From: Negativicutes bacterium
GTDB taxonomy: Bacteria; Bacillota_C; Negativicutes; Acidaminococcales; Acidaminococcaceae
DNA length: 26,583 bases
NCBI GenBank assembly: GCA_009930275.1
Contig: RZYP01000020.1
Location: forward strand, 1-26,583
Direction of reading: 5' to 3'
Shown here: piece after piece, positions 1-7,806 of the stretch
Numbering within the stretch: position 1 is the first letter of the stretch
Layout of the letters: each line of letters opens with the position of its first letter
Notes under the pieces: generated by a model
Databases searched by the model: none
The model's input: only the letters and a program-made list of their open reading frames with translations
Told to the model about the DNA's origin: nothing
Made by a program: the position numbers and the translations under genes

Positions 1-49
1 TGTGGTAGGAGTGATGAACCAATCCACAGCATCCCTTACAGTGTAGCAC

Positions 50-67
50 AGCCCTTGGAGAGGGGCT
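50..67 (+). terminator. Possible weak terminator hairpin at window start
   Basis: A 5-bp GC-rich inverted repeat (AGCCC 50-54, GGGCT 63-67) is followed by only a short T stretch. It could end a gene lying left of the window. The weak U-tract makes this a low-confidence call. Confidence 0.3.
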
Positions 68-105
68 TTAATAACTACAATTCTATAATACAAGGAGTGA
101 TAAGT

Positions 106-300
106 ATGTCAAGTAAGTTTTTAGCCAAAGCCCGTGAATTTTCCGAAAAAGAAGAAGGAAAAGCATGCAATGTTTTAGATGTTTCCGCAACTGCCGGAGA
201 AACGTATTATGACAGTGAACAGCCATTGGTGACTTCGGCAATGGAAATGATGTACTATCTGTCCCTTTGCCATGTCTATAGCGGTGAAATGGAGTATTGA
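106..300 (+). CDS. Small hypothetical protein (64 aa)
   Basis: The ATG at 106 follows a good ribosome site (AAGGAG, 92-97) at a normal distance, and a TATAAT-like box lies at 84-89, so this short frame looks expressed. The product is acidic, with a lysine/glutamate-rich first third (SSKFLAKAREFSEKEEGK) and a more hydrophobic, methionine- and tyrosine-rich C-terminus. I see no signal peptide, no clear membrane segment and no known motif. An in-frame upstream TTG at 55 would add residues with no ribosome site. It stands alone, 180 bases before a flavodoxin-like gene. I do not recognise the family; it could be a small intact protein or the remnant of a longer gene. Confidence 0.5.
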   Translation: MSSKFLAKAREFSEKEEGKACNVLDVSATAGETYYDSEQPLVTSAMEMMYYLSLCHVYSGEMEY

Positions 301-485
301 GAATCCATTAAAATTCTTTCTTTGTTGAGTGTTTGCAATTGAACTCTCTTTGGAATGAACTGTTTGCATAAAGCGGTTTATTCCCGAGAGAGTATTTATT
401 TTTAAAAATGAAAAAATGATGGCAGCAGGATTAAAAATATTGATAGCGAACAATAAATTTGTACACGAAAGCGAGGTTTCAAGTG

Positions 486-1028
486 GTGAAAAAAACAGCT
501 GTGATATATAAGTCAAAGTATGGAAGTACAAAAAAATACGCACAATGGCTGGCAGCGGCTTTGGGTGCCGACATTTTAGACGCCCAAAAAATATCTGCGA
601 AAGACATAGCGCCTTACGATAATATTATCTTTGGCGGTTACCTTTATGCCGGCAGTATTTCGGGTGTAAAGGTTCTGACATCGAATATGGATAAATTGCG
701 AGGAAAGCGCATTATTGTCTTTGCTGTGGGTTGTGCTCCTGAGAGAAAAGAAAACAACAGGCACATTATTTCTAAAAATTTTGCGGGTAATCTTAAAGAA
801 AATATATCATTTTTTTATTTGCGCGGTGCGTTTAATTACCAAAAATTGGGTTTGCTGGATAAATTTTTAATTTATATATTGAAAGCTAAGATCAAACGCA
901 CTAAGCCAGAGGAACTTGATGAAGACAGCAAAGGATTTTTGGAGGTATGCGAAAAACCAATGGACTGGACCAGCCTTGATTCTATCAAGCCCATAATAAG
1001 TTTTATGACTCAGGGAAAGCAGTTATAA
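486..1028 (+). CDS. Flavodoxin-domain protein
   Basis: Predicted FMN-binding electron-transfer protein of the flavodoxin fold, about 180 aa. The N-terminus has the strand-plus-phosphate-loop pattern (VIYKSKYGSTKKYAQWLA), followed by the hydrophobic strand and glycine-rich turn DNIIFGGYLYAGSISG, which matches the second flavin loop. Size and pattern resemble the protoporphyrinogen-oxidase-like flavodoxins (HemG/DUF5652-type neighbours) more than short electron-carrier flavodoxins, but I cannot assign a partner. The GTG at 486 is preferred because GAGG at 473-476 sits 9 bases upstream; an earlier TTG at 459 would add nine unconserved residues. It is monocistronic and followed at once by a strong terminator shared with the convergent glcD gene. 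No haem gene is nearby. Confidence 0.75.
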   Translation: MKKTAVIYKSKYGSTKKYAQWLAAALGADILDAQKISAKDIAPYDNIIFGGYLYAGSISGVKVLTSNMDKLRGKRIIVFAVGCAPERKENNRHIISKNFAGNLKENISFFYLRGAFNYQKLGLLDKFLIYILKAKIKRTKPEELDEDSKGFLEVCEKPMDWTSLDSIKPIISFMTQGKQL

Positions 1029-1042
1029 GAGAGGCAGATGTG

Positions 1043-1082
1043 AAAAGGCGGCTTGCCCACTACTGTGGGCAAGCCGCCTTTT
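1043..1082. terminator. Bidirectional intrinsic terminator
   Basis: A perfect 18-bp inverted repeat (1043-1060 and 1065-1082) has a 4-base TACT loop. The arms end in AAAA/TTTT, so it gives a U-tract in both directions. It lies between the flavodoxin-like gene (+) and the glcD-like gene (-) and probably stops both. Confidence 0.9.
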
Positions 1083-1099
1083 ATAGATATGCTTGATAA

Positions 1100-2506
1100 T
1101 CAGGCTTCAACGTCAATAATTTTGCCGGGATTGAGGATGAGATTCGGATCCATGGCCTTTTTGATGGCGCGCATTACTTCCAGTTCCGCCGCACCTGTAA
1201 ATTCTGCCATAAGTCCTTTTCTCTTGTAGCCTATACCATGTTCGCCTGAGAGTCGGCCACCAAGTTTGTAGACCTGGGTATAGAGTTCTCTTTGGAAGGT
1301 GCCTATTTTTGCTTCCCACTCATCATGAGAAAGCTCTTCATTTTTCAGGATATTCAAATGAATGTTGCCATCACCGGCATGGCTGGCAATGCGCGTAATA
1401 AGATCATATTTCTTAGCGAATTCGAGAATATTATCGATGATAAGAGGTTCTTGGTCAACCGGAACAACGATGTCTTCTTTGCAGACAACAATGCTTTCTG
1501 CACGAACCGCTTCGGCAAAAGCTTTACGAGCCTGCCAAATCTTGGCCGAGTCAGCAACGAGGACGCTGGAAGCTCCGTTCTCTGTGCAAAGTTCGTCAAG
1601 CAAAACCATTTTTTCGTCCAAATCGTCTTCGCTTGTTCCTTCAACCTGAATAATTATGTAATTGCCATTTTCGCTGTCAGGAAGAGTTTCATGCAGATAA
1701 CGCTCGACAGACTTTATAGTGATGTTGTCCATAAACTCGACGCAGGTAGGAGTTACGCCAGCCTTAATAACTTTATTGACAATGCCTATGGCGCTATCAA
1801 TGTCTGGGAAAACTGCCAAGAGGTCGATGAAGTATTTTGGGTTAGGCAACAATTTTACAGTAGCTTTAGTAATAATTCCCAATGTTCCTTCTGAACCAAT
1901 GATAAGCTGATCCAGGCAGTAACCGGTAGTCATTTTGTTGAGGCGGGCACCAAGGTGCAAGATTTCTCCAAGCGGAGAGACAACTTCGATTTCATATACC
2001 TGATGGCGGGTGGTGCCGTACTTGACGGCTTTGTTGCCGCCGGCATTAGTTGCAATGTTGCCGCCGATGAAACAACTGTCGCCACTGCATGGGTCTCCTG
2101 CATAGAAAAGATCCATAGCTTTAACTGCTTTTTGCAAATCATCCGTTCTTACGCCCGGTTCGACAACAGCGTACATAGCGTCTGTATTAATTTCGAGGAT
2201 TTTATCCATTTTTTCTAGACTGAGAACCATTCCGCCATAAATCGGAACAGCACCACAGGCAAGGCCCGTGCCGGCGCCACGAGGAACGATAGAGAAATGT
2301 TTTTCGTTGGCAAGCTTTACTAAATTTGCTACTTGCTCGGTATTTTCAGCAAAAACAACAACTTCCGGCATGTGGTGATATGCTGGGTCAGTTACTTCGT
2401 CATGGGAGTAAGGCTGCATGAGATCGTTGTCAGTAAGGACGTTTTTTTCGCCGACAATGGCCACAATAAGGGACAGCGTTTCTGGGGCAATTTTTTCATA
2501 CTTCAT
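1100..2506 (-). CDS. glcD: FAD-linked D-lactate/glycolate dehydrogenase, GlcD family
   Basis: Flavoprotein that oxidises a 2-hydroxyacid (D-lactate or glycolate) to the 2-oxoacid. The PCMH-type FAD domain fills the first half, with PRGAGTGLACGAVP and GGNIATNAGGNKAVKYG motifs. The C-terminal cap domain ends in the conserved blocks SHAGDGNIHLNIL and GEHGIGYKR, which supply active-site histidines in this family. At 468 aa it is full length. The start at 2506 is chosen for AAGGAG nine bases upstream; the frame stays open for 36 more codons, but these lie in the leader and cross a terminator-like hairpin. It stands alone: no iron-sulfur GlcF and no electron-transfer flavoprotein genes adjoin it, so its electron acceptor is unknown. 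Substrate choice between lactate and glycolate cannot be settled from sequence. Confidence 0.88.
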   Translation of the reverse strand: MKYEKIAPETLSLIVAIVGEKNVLTDNDLMQPYSHDEVTDPAYHHMPEVVVFAENTEQVANLVKLANEKHFSIVPRGAGTGLACGAVPIYGGMVLSLEKMDKILEINTDAMYAVVEPGVRTDDLQKAVKAMDLFYAGDPCSGDSCFIGGNIATNAGGNKAVKYGTTRHQVYEIEVVSPLGEILHLGARLNKMTTGYCLDQLIIGSEGTLGIITKATVKLLPNPKYFIDLLAVFPDIDSAIGIVNKVIKAGVTPTCVEFMDNITIKSVERYLHETLPDSENGNYIIIQVEGTSEDDLDEKMVLLDELCTENGASSVLVADSAKIWQARKAFAEAVRAESIVVCKEDIVVPVDQEPLIIDNILEFAKKYDLITRIASHAGDGNIHLNILKNEELSHDEWEAKIGTFQRELYTQVYKLGGRLSGEHGIGYKRKGLMAEFTGAAELEVMRAIKKAMDPNLILNPGKIIDVEA

Positions 2507-2585
2507 GTGAACAACTCCTTTTTGGTTATGGAAATATTGATATTTACAGCTGGCCAATCCAATGCCAATAGGTGAGACGAGTAAT

Positions 2586-2614
2586 AAAAAAATCTTGGCG
2601 TCACCATCGCCCAA
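2586..2614 (-). terminator. Terminator-like hairpin in the glcD leader
   Basis: On the minus strand a stem TTGG(G)CG / CGCCAA (6 bp with one bulged G) is followed by AGA and seven T residues (plus-strand A run 2586-2592). It lies between the promoter at 2642-2670 and the glcD start at 2506, so it sits inside the expected 5' leader. This position suggests attenuation rather than simple termination; this is an inference. Confidence 0.5.
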
Positions 2615-2641
2615 CTTGATTATGCTTATTACACTTCTTTA

Positions 2642-2670
2642 ATTATTCGTAATATCCTGCTAGGTGTCAA
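2642..2670 (-). promoter_or_regulatory. Sigma-A-type promoter for glcD
   Basis: Minus strand: TTGACA (2665-2670), 17-bp spacer, AATAAT (2642-2647). The expected transcript starts near 2635 and would have a leader of about 130 bases before the glcD start codon. Confidence 0.7.
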
Positions 2671-2715
2671 TATATTTGTGGAATATAATAATGAATACAT
2701 GAATTTTTATAATAG

Positions 2716-2754
2716 AACAAGCGAGCAATCCGTCGAGCGGAAAACTCGCTTGTT
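2716..2754 (-). terminator. Terminator downstream of pflA
   Basis: The 10-bp inverted repeat AACAAGCGAG (2716-2725) / CTCGCTTGTT (2745-2754) lies just after the pflA stop codon. The T-tract is better on the plus strand than on the minus strand, where pflA is transcribed, so efficiency on pflA is uncertain. Confidence 0.6.
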
Positions 2755-2760
2755 TTTGTT

Positions 2761-3489
2761 TTAACTAACATAATCGTTTTTCAATCCTGAACGCGCAAAG
2801 AAGTCTTTGACCCTTTGTATATCGGCTTTTGTTGCATCAGGAACATGGTCAAGTTTATAAGGTATCTTGAGTTCCTGCCATTTAGCCTTGCCCATTGTGT
2901 GATAAGGCAAGAGGTCAAGCTGTACTGTCGACGGCAGCTTTTTGATTATAGCGACTAACTTCGCTAAATCAGCTTCAGTATCATTTATGCCGGGTATTAC
3001 AACATAACGCAGGGCCAAAGGACATTTTGAAGCTGCGAAAAAAAGATTATCTATGATTTGATTATTATCTTTTCCAGTCAGGTCACGGTGGACTTTGTTG
3101 TCCGCTGCCTTTAGAGAGAAAAGAACCAAGTCGGTATTCGGGAGTATTTTTTCAAGCGCACTTTGTGGAGCAAATCCGCCTGTGTCCAGGGCGGTATTGA
3201 TGCCGTTCGCTTTACACTGTGCGAAGAGAGCGGCAACAAATTCTGACTGCAAGAGAGGCTCACCACCGCTGACTGTAATGCCGCCACCGGATTTTTCATA
3301 AAAAGTGCGATACTTTTCCATTTCAGTCATGATTTCTTCAATGGTAATTGTTAGCCCGGTTTTAACCCAGGTGTCTGGATTATGGCAGATATTGCAGGCC
3401 AGTTCACAACCTGCTAAAAACAAAACATATCTGATACCGGGGCCATCGACAGCACCGAAAGTATTTATGGAGTGGTAATATGCCTTCAT
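2761..3489 (-). CDS. pflA: Pyruvate formate-lyase activating enzyme (radical SAM)
   Basis: Radical SAM enzyme that installs the glycyl radical on PflB. Near the N-terminus it carries the cluster-binding CxxxCxxC motif (C28, C32, C35, in GCELACNICH), preceded by the family signature NTFGAVDGPGIRYVLFLAGC. SGGGITVSGGEPLLQ is the SAM-contacting GGE motif. The length of 242 aa matches the family. The chosen ATG (3489) begins at the conserved MKAYYHSINTFG block, 4 bases after the pflB stop, with GAGG about 12 bases upstream. An ATG at 3507 inside pflB would add six residues and has no ribosome site. It is co-transcribed with pflB, its substrate protein. Confidence in function is very high; the exact start is slightly less certain. 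Confidence 0.95.
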   Translation of the reverse strand: MKAYYHSINTFGAVDGPGIRYVLFLAGCELACNICHNPDTWVKTGLTITIEEIMTEMEKYRTFYEKSGGGITVSGGEPLLQSEFVAALFAQCKANGINTALDTGGFAPQSALEKILPNTDLVLFSLKAADNKVHRDLTGKDNNQIIDNLFFAASKCPLALRYVVIPGINDTEADLAKLVAIIKKLPSTVQLDLLPYHTMGKAKWQELKIPYKLDHVPDATKADIQRVKDFFARSGLKNDYVS

Positions 3490-3493
3490 AAAA

Positions 3494-5722
3494 TCACATT
3501 GCCTCATAAAAGGTGCGGCTTAAGACTTCCCGCTGGTGATCAGGGCTGAGTTTGATGAAGTTTACAGCATAGCCTGATACCCGAATGGTCAGCTGCGGGT
3601 ACATTTCAGGATGAGCCATAGCGTCAATCAGAACATCTCTGTTAAAAACATTGACATTGATGTGGTGCCCATTATGGACTGCGTAGCTGTCAAGAATGGC
3701 AACAAGGTTGGTGATGCGGGTTTCTTCAGTTTTGCCCAGTGCGCCGGGAACGATAGAAAAGGTGTAGGAAATTCCGTCGCGGCAATCATCGTAGGAAATA
3801 TTAGCAACTGATGCCATGGCTGCCAAAGCGCCCTTTTGGTCACGACCGTGCATTGGGTTTGCGCCCGGGGCGAAAGCCTCGTCAGCTTTTCTGCCATCAG
3901 GTGTAGCTCCGGTTTTTTTGCCGTACATAACATTCGAAGTTATGGTAAGAACGGACATGGTATGTGTTGACTGCCTGTACGCAGCATGCTTGCGCAGATT
4001 GGTTATGAATTCGTGTGTAAGCTCATGTGCCAGCGAATCAACTCTTTCGTCGTTGTTGCCGAAACAGGGGAATTCACCTTCAGTAATGAAATCAACGGTG
4101 ATTCCTTGCTCATTGCGAACCGGTTTTACACGAGCGTAGCGGATAGCGCTTAAAGAATCAACGGCGACAGACAAACCTGCAACGCCAAAAGCCATAAGCC
4201 TTTCAACCGTGCTGTCATGAAGCGCCATCTGGGAGGCTTCATAGGCGTAAGTATCATGCATTCTGTGAATAATATTCAATGTATTGACATATAGTTCTGC
4301 CAGCCATTCGAGAACGGCACTGTAGTTTTTACGGACTTCATCATAATCCAGGTAGTCGCCAGTAGGAACAGGCAGTTCTGGAGCAATCAACACCCCTGTT
4401 TTTTCATCGCGGCCGCCGTTAATAGACATCAGCAGAGCCTTGGCAAGATTGACACGGGCACCAAAATACTGCATTTGTTTGCCAATCCTCATAGCGGATA
4501 CGCAACAGGCGATGGCGTAGTCGTCACCGTAAACAGGTCGCATTAAATCGTCATTTTCATATTGAATCGCGCTGGTGTTGATTGATACCTTGGCACAGAA
4601 ATTCTTGAAAGGTTTGGGCAGTCTGTCCGACCAGAGAACTGTTAAGTTTGGTTCAGGGGAAGGACCTAGATTGAAAAGCGTGTTTAAAATCCTGTAAGAA
4701 TTTTTTGTTACAAGAGTTCGTCCGTCTTCACCCATGCCGCCGATAACTTCGGTAACCCAAAGGGGGTCGCCCGCAAAAAGGTCATTATAATCGGGCGTTC
4801 TGAGATGGCGGGCAAAACGCAGCTTTATAACCAACTGATCCATAATTTCCTGTGCTTCCGATTCTGAAATCAGACTATTTTTTAGATCACGGTCGATATA
4901 GATGTCGAGGAAGGTTGAAATACGGCCGAGAGACATGGCTGCGCCATTTTGCTCTTTGATGGCAGCCAGATAGCCGAAGTAAAGCCATTGCGCTGCTTCG
5001 TTGGCTGTAGTTGCCGGACCGGAAACATCGATGCCGTAGCTCAAAGCCATCGTTTTGATGCCTTTAAGTGACGAAATTTGCTGAGAAATTTCTTCGCGCA
5101 AACGGATAACGGCCTCCGTCATAGTTTCATTTTCCAGAGACTTCTGGTCAGCTTCTTTGGCCGCAACAAGTCTGTCTATGCCGTAAAGAGCGACTCTGCG
5201 GTAATCACCTATAATGCGGCCGCGGCCATATGCGTCGGGCAGACCGGTAATTATACCGAGCTTTCTGGCGAGCAGCATTTCATCGGTGTAGACACTGAAG
5301 ACGGCGCTGTTATGTGTAGTTCTATGATTGTTGTAAATATCACTTATAGCAGGATTCAACTCGTATCCATAGGCTTCGCATGCCTGCTCCGCCATGCGGA
5401 CCCCGCTGTTTACGATGACGCTTCTTTTGAGCGGGGAGTCTGTTTGCAGTCCGACGATTGTTTCTTTAAAACGGTCAATATAACCGGGTTTGTGCGATGT
5501 TATGGTTGAAACTCGTTCAGTATCGACGTCCAGAACTCCGTTGTTGGTTCTTTCTTTGGCCAGCAATTCCGTGCATTCCTGCCAGAGGGCGGCTGTTTTA
5601 GAGGTAGGACCCTCTAAAAAACTGTCGTTCCCTTCGTATGGTACATAATTTGCTTGTATGAAATTTCTAACATCAATCTCCTCTTGCCATTTACCATCGT
5701 TGAAACCTTGCCATTTTTGCAT
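3494..5722 (-). CDS. pflB: Formate C-acetyltransferase (pyruvate formate-lyase)
   Basis: Converts pyruvate and CoA to acetyl-CoA and formate under anaerobiosis, using a glycyl radical. Both hallmarks are visible: the adjacent catalytic cysteines C406-C407 ([12 protein letters not shown]), and the radical glycine G717 in [10 protein letters not shown] near the C-terminus. The product is 742 aa, close to the usual 740-760. A ribosome site (AGAGGTG) precedes the ATG at 5722. The minus-strand leader carries a promoter, a ZTP riboswitch and an intrinsic terminator, so expression should rise when ZTP accumulates, that is when 10-formyl-THF is short. This fits the enzyme's role as a formate source for one-carbon metabolism. 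The activase gene pflA follows immediately. Confidence 0.97.
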   Translation of the reverse strand: MQKWQGFNDGKWQEEIDVRNFIQANYVPYEGNDSFLEGPTSKTAALWQECTELLAKERTNNGVLDVDTERVSTITSHKPGYIDRFKETIVGLQTDSPLKRSVIVNSGVRMAEQACEAYGYELNPAISDIYNNHRTTHNSAVFSVYTDEMLLARKLGIITGLPDAYGRGRIIGDYRRVALYGIDRLVAAKEADQKSLENETMTEAVIRLREEISQQISSLKGIKTMALSYGIDVSGPATTANEAAQWLYFGYLAAIKEQNGAAMSLGRISTFLDIYIDRDLKNSLISESEAQEIMDQLVIKLRFARHLRTPDYNDLFAGDPLWVTEVIGGMGEDGRTLVTKNSYRILNTLFNLGPSPEPNLTVLWSDRLPKPFKNFCAKVSINTSAIQYENDDLMRPVYGDDYAIACCVSAMRIGKQMQYFGARVNLAKALLMSINGGRDEKTGVLIAPELPVPTGDYLDYDEVRKNYSAVLEWLAELYVNTLNIIHRMHDTYAYEASQMALHDSTVERLMAFGVAGLSVAVDSLSAIRYARVKPVRNEQGITVDFITEGEFPCFGNNDERVDSLAHELTHEFITNLRKHAAYRQSTHTMSVLTITSNVMYGKKTGATPDGRKADEAFAPGANPMHGRDQKGALAAMASVANISYDDCRDGISYTFSIVPGALGKTEETRITNLVAILDSYAVHNGHHINVNVFNRDVLIDAMAHPEMYPQLTIRVSGYAVNFIKLSPDHQREVLSRTFYEAM

Positions 5723-5766
5723 TTACATGCACCTCTTTCTTCAGTTTCAGTAAGCGTGAAGACGAC

Positions 5767-5804
5767 AAAAAACCGCCCGAGCAGCATACTGTTGCCCAGG
5801 CGGT
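5767..5804 (-). terminator. Riboswitch-controlled terminator upstream of pflB
   Basis: Minus strand: ACCGCC (5799-5804) pairs with GGGCGGT (5772-5778), with extra inner pairing GCAAC/GCTGC-type, followed by six T residues (5767-5772). The 5' arm is the same CCGCCTGGGCA segment that the ZTP aptamer needs, so ligand binding and termination should be mutually exclusive. Confidence 0.85.
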
Positions 5805-5866
5805 CGGCTTATTATACAATATGGTCCACGTGGTTATTCCACTGATCCGCCAGTCCCATATCGTGC
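5790..5866 (-). promoter_or_regulatory. ZTP riboswitch (pfl motif) upstream of pflB
   Basis: The minus-strand leader has the conserved blocks of the ZMP/ZTP (pfl) riboswitch in order: GGGACTGGCGG (ACTGGCGG at 5847-5854), a short hairpin region with the palindrome CCACGTGG, then GCCGACCGCCTGGGCA (CCGCCTGGGCA at 5793-5803). The first and last blocks pair through GGCGG/CCGCC. The family is named after its association with pfl genes and senses AICAR triphosphate as a sign of 10-formyl-THF shortage. A terminator overlaps its 3' block, and a consensus promoter lies just upstream, giving a complete ON-switch arrangement. I identified it by eye from remembered consensus, not by a covariance search. 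Confidence 0.85.
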
Positions 5867-5887
5867 TAAATATTTTAACTTGGTGTA

Positions 5888-5916
5888 ATTATATTATAAG
5901 CAATGAATTCAGTCAA
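5888..5916 (-). promoter_or_regulatory. Promoter for the ZTP riboswitch-pflBA transcript
   Basis: Minus strand: TTGACT (5911-5916), 17-bp spacer, TATAAT (5888-5893). Transcription would begin about 20 bases before the aptamer. Confidence 0.8.
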
Positions 5917-5965
5917 ACATTTTTTGTGTTAACTGAAAGAGCTTTGAAAAATATAAAATTCATAC

Positions 5966-5994
5966 TTGACAACAATGGTAGGAATTGCTAAAAT
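5966..5994 (+). promoter_or_regulatory. Promoter for nifS-nifU
   Basis: TTGACA (5966-5971), 17-bp spacer, TAAAAT (5989-5994), 46 bases before the nifS start. It diverges from the pflB promoter; about 50 bases separate the two -35 boxes. I see no IscR-like site that I can support. Confidence 0.75.
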
Positions 5995-6040
5995 AAAAAC
6001 AAATCATAGTAAAACACTAGGGTAAGAAAGGGGTACTGTA

Positions 6041-7216
6041 ATGAAACAAGTTTATTTGGATAATGCCGCAACTACAAAAGTTTTGCCAAGTGTTGCCGAG
6101 GCGATGTGCAAAACAATGATTGACAATTATGGTAATCCATCCAGCATTTATAGATTAGGTCAGCAAGCCAAGGAAGTGCTTGATACCGCAAGGCAGCAAG
6201 TCGCCGAATTACTGAACGCTTCGCCAAAAGAGATTATATTTACGGGGGGCGGAAGTGAAGGCGATACGATGTTATTGCTGGGTATAGCTCATGCTTATGC
6301 CAAAAAAGGCAAGCATATAATTACGACCGCCATTGAGCATCACGCTATCCTTCATACTTGCAGTGCCTTGGAAAAAGAAGGCTACAGCGTGACCTATCTG
6401 CCGGTTGATGAATTTGGCATAGTTAGCCCGGAAGTTGTTGAAGCTGCCATTACGCCTGAAACAATTTTAATTTCGGTGATGTACGCCAATAATGAAATAG
6501 GAACGATTATGCCGATAAGGGAAATCGGTGCTATCGCCAGAAAACACGGTGTGCTTTTTCATACTGACGCAGTTCAGGCCGTAGGTCATATACCCATTGA
6601 TGTGAAAGCTGACAACATTGATCTTTTAACGCTTACTGCTCATAAATTCCATGGACCGAAAGGTACCGGTGCTGTCTATATCAGACAAGGCGTCAAAATG
6701 GGGAGCCTGGTGTATGGCGGCGGTCAGGAAAAAGGACTGCGTGCCGGCACGGAAAATACTGCAGGAATTATGGGGCTGGGTTTAGCTTCTGTTCATGCTA
6801 AGGAACATATGAAGAAAAATAGTGAGCGCGTGGTTCGTCTTCGCAACAAGCTGATTGCCGGTATTTCGGAAAATATCAGCGAAGTTCGTTTGAATGGACA
6901 TCCAAGCGAAAGATTACCGAATAATGTTAATTTCAGTATCCGGTATATCGAAGGCGAGGGTCTCTTATTATTGCTTGATATGGCAGGGATAGCGGCTTCC
7001 AGTGGTTCAGCCTGCACCTCAGGTTCGCTTGATCCTTCCCATGTCTTGTTGGCCATTGGTTTGCCGCATGAAATAGCACATGGTTCCCTGCGTCTGACCT
7101 TATCAGAATTTACGATTGAGGAAGAGATTGATTATCTGCTTGAAAAATTGCCGCCTATTGTGGAGCGTTTGCGTCAGATGTCGCCTCTTTACAGCGAAAA
7201 GTACAACATAGTATAG
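6041..7216 (+). CDS. nifS: Cysteine desulfurase, NifS/IscS type
   Basis: PLP enzyme that takes sulfur from cysteine for Fe-S cluster assembly. Visible landmarks are YLDNAATT at the start, EHH (H101) that stacks on PLP, HTDAVQAVGH with D176, the PLP lysine K202 in TAHKFHGPKG, and the persulfide cysteine C325 in SSGSACTSG. The last motif is followed by the short loop typical of NifS-like (class I) enzymes. Length 391 aa is normal. AAGGGG precedes the ATG. It lies 15 bases upstream of a NifU-type scaffold gene, its expected sulfur acceptor. One oddity is GGGSEGDT, where the usual asparagine after the acidic residue of GGTEx(D/N)N is a threonine (T76). No iscR, hscA or ferredoxin gene follows. 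Confidence 0.94.
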   Translation: MKQVYLDNAATTKVLPSVAEAMCKTMIDNYGNPSSIYRLGQQAKEVLDTARQQVAELLNASPKEIIFTGGGSEGDTMLLLGIAHAYAKKGKHIITTAIEHHAILHTCSALEKEGYSVTYLPVDEFGIVSPEVVEAAITPETILISVMYANNEIGTIMPIREIGAIARKHGVLFHTDAVQAVGHIPIDVKADNIDLLTLTAHKFHGPKGTGAVYIRQGVKMGSLVYGGGQEKGLRAGTENTAGIMGLGLASVHAKEHMKKNSERVVRLRNKLIAGISENISEVRLNGHPSERLPNNVNFSIRYIEGEGLLLLLDMAGIAASSGSACTSGSLDPSHVLLAIGLPHEIAHGSLRLTLSEFTIEEEIDYLLEKLPPIVERLRQMSPLYSEKYNIV

Positions 7217-7231
7217 GAAAGTTGGTGTAAT

Positions 7232-7657
7232 ATGTATAGCGAAAAAGTAATGGATCATTTTTCTAATCCGAGAAATGTTGGTGTTATGGAAAATTTTTCC
7301 GGCGTTGGTATTGTTGGTAACCCTGTCTGCGGTGATATTATGAAAATTTTCATCAAAGTCGAAGACAATATTATTACAGGCATAAATTTTCAGACCTTTG
7401 GCTGTGGCGCGGCAATTGCCACCAGCAGCATGGTTACAGAATTGGCCAAGGGAAAAACGATTGAGGACGCTCTTAAACTTACCAATATGGCAGTTGCCGA
7501 GGCACTAGACGGATTGCCGCCGGTTAAGATGCATTGTTCCAACCTGGCTGCTGATGCCTTAAAAGCTGCAATTGTCGATTATAAGTTGAAAAATGGGTTA
7601 TCTACAGATGGTATAAGCCTCGATAAGAGTTGCTGCCATCATGGCTGCTGCGGCTGA
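7232..7657 (+). CDS. nifU: NifU/IscU-type Fe-S cluster scaffold protein
   Basis: Scaffold on which Fe-S clusters are built from sulfur delivered by the upstream NifS. The three cluster-binding cysteines are in place: C33 (GNPVCGD, with D35), C58 (FGCGAAIA) and C102 (KMHCSNLA). The 141-aa length corresponds to an IscU domain alone, without the ferredoxin and Nfu domains of full nitrogenase NifU. After the domain, about 20 residues lead to an unusual Cys/His-rich end, SCCHHGCCG (133-141), which could bind metal. No nitrogenase gene is present, so general Fe-S assembly is the likely role, serving for example the Fe-S fumarase and the radical SAM activase in this window. Confidence 0.93.
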   Translation: MYSEKVMDHFSNPRNVGVMENFSGVGIVGNPVCGDIMKIFIKVEDNIITGINFQTFGCGAAIATSSMVTELAKGKTIEDALKLTNMAVAEALDGLPPVKMHCSNLAADALKAAIVDYKLKNGLSTDGISLDKSCCHHGCCG

Positions 7658-7742
7658 TAGTATTACCAAAATAGGCTTTTATTCTGAAGAAATTAACTAT
7701 TCGGGAATTGGGAGAAATTTTAACTTTAAAATGGACATATAT

Positions 7743-7784
7743 AAACCACCATGGTATATTAAAAAAAATATGCCATGGTGGTTT
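7743..7784 (+). terminator. Long hairpin between nifU and the D-cysteine desulfhydrase-like gene
   Basis: An 18-bp stem (7743-7760 with 7767-7784, one G-T pair) encloses a loop of six A residues. The 3' arm ends GGTTT followed by AATTG, so the U-tract is short. It probably terminates nifSU, but it ends only 7 bases before the next gene's ribosome site and could also affect that gene's translation. Confidence 0.65.
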
Positions 7785-7806
7785 AATTGTGAGGGAGGAT
7801 AAAAAA

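Noticed and set aside
2507..2614. A 36-residue N-terminal extension of the GlcD-family protein
   Set aside because: The extension has no ribosome site of its own and runs through a terminator-like hairpin; the ATG at 2506 has AAGGAG.
5813..5860. A 15-codon leader peptide (MGLADQWNNHVDHIV) on the minus strand before pflB
   Set aside because: It has no ribosome site and its bases are the conserved ZTP aptamer blocks, which explain the sequence better.
7232..7657. Nitrogen-fixation NifU
   Set aside because: The protein is only the IscU-type domain and no nitrogenase genes are in the window; the name reflects family, not nitrogen fixation.
7708..7806. A 33-residue N-terminal extension of the D-cysteine desulfhydrase-like protein
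   Set aside because: It would translate through the 18-bp hairpin; the GTG at 7807 has an ideal ribosome site and begins near the family's usual start.
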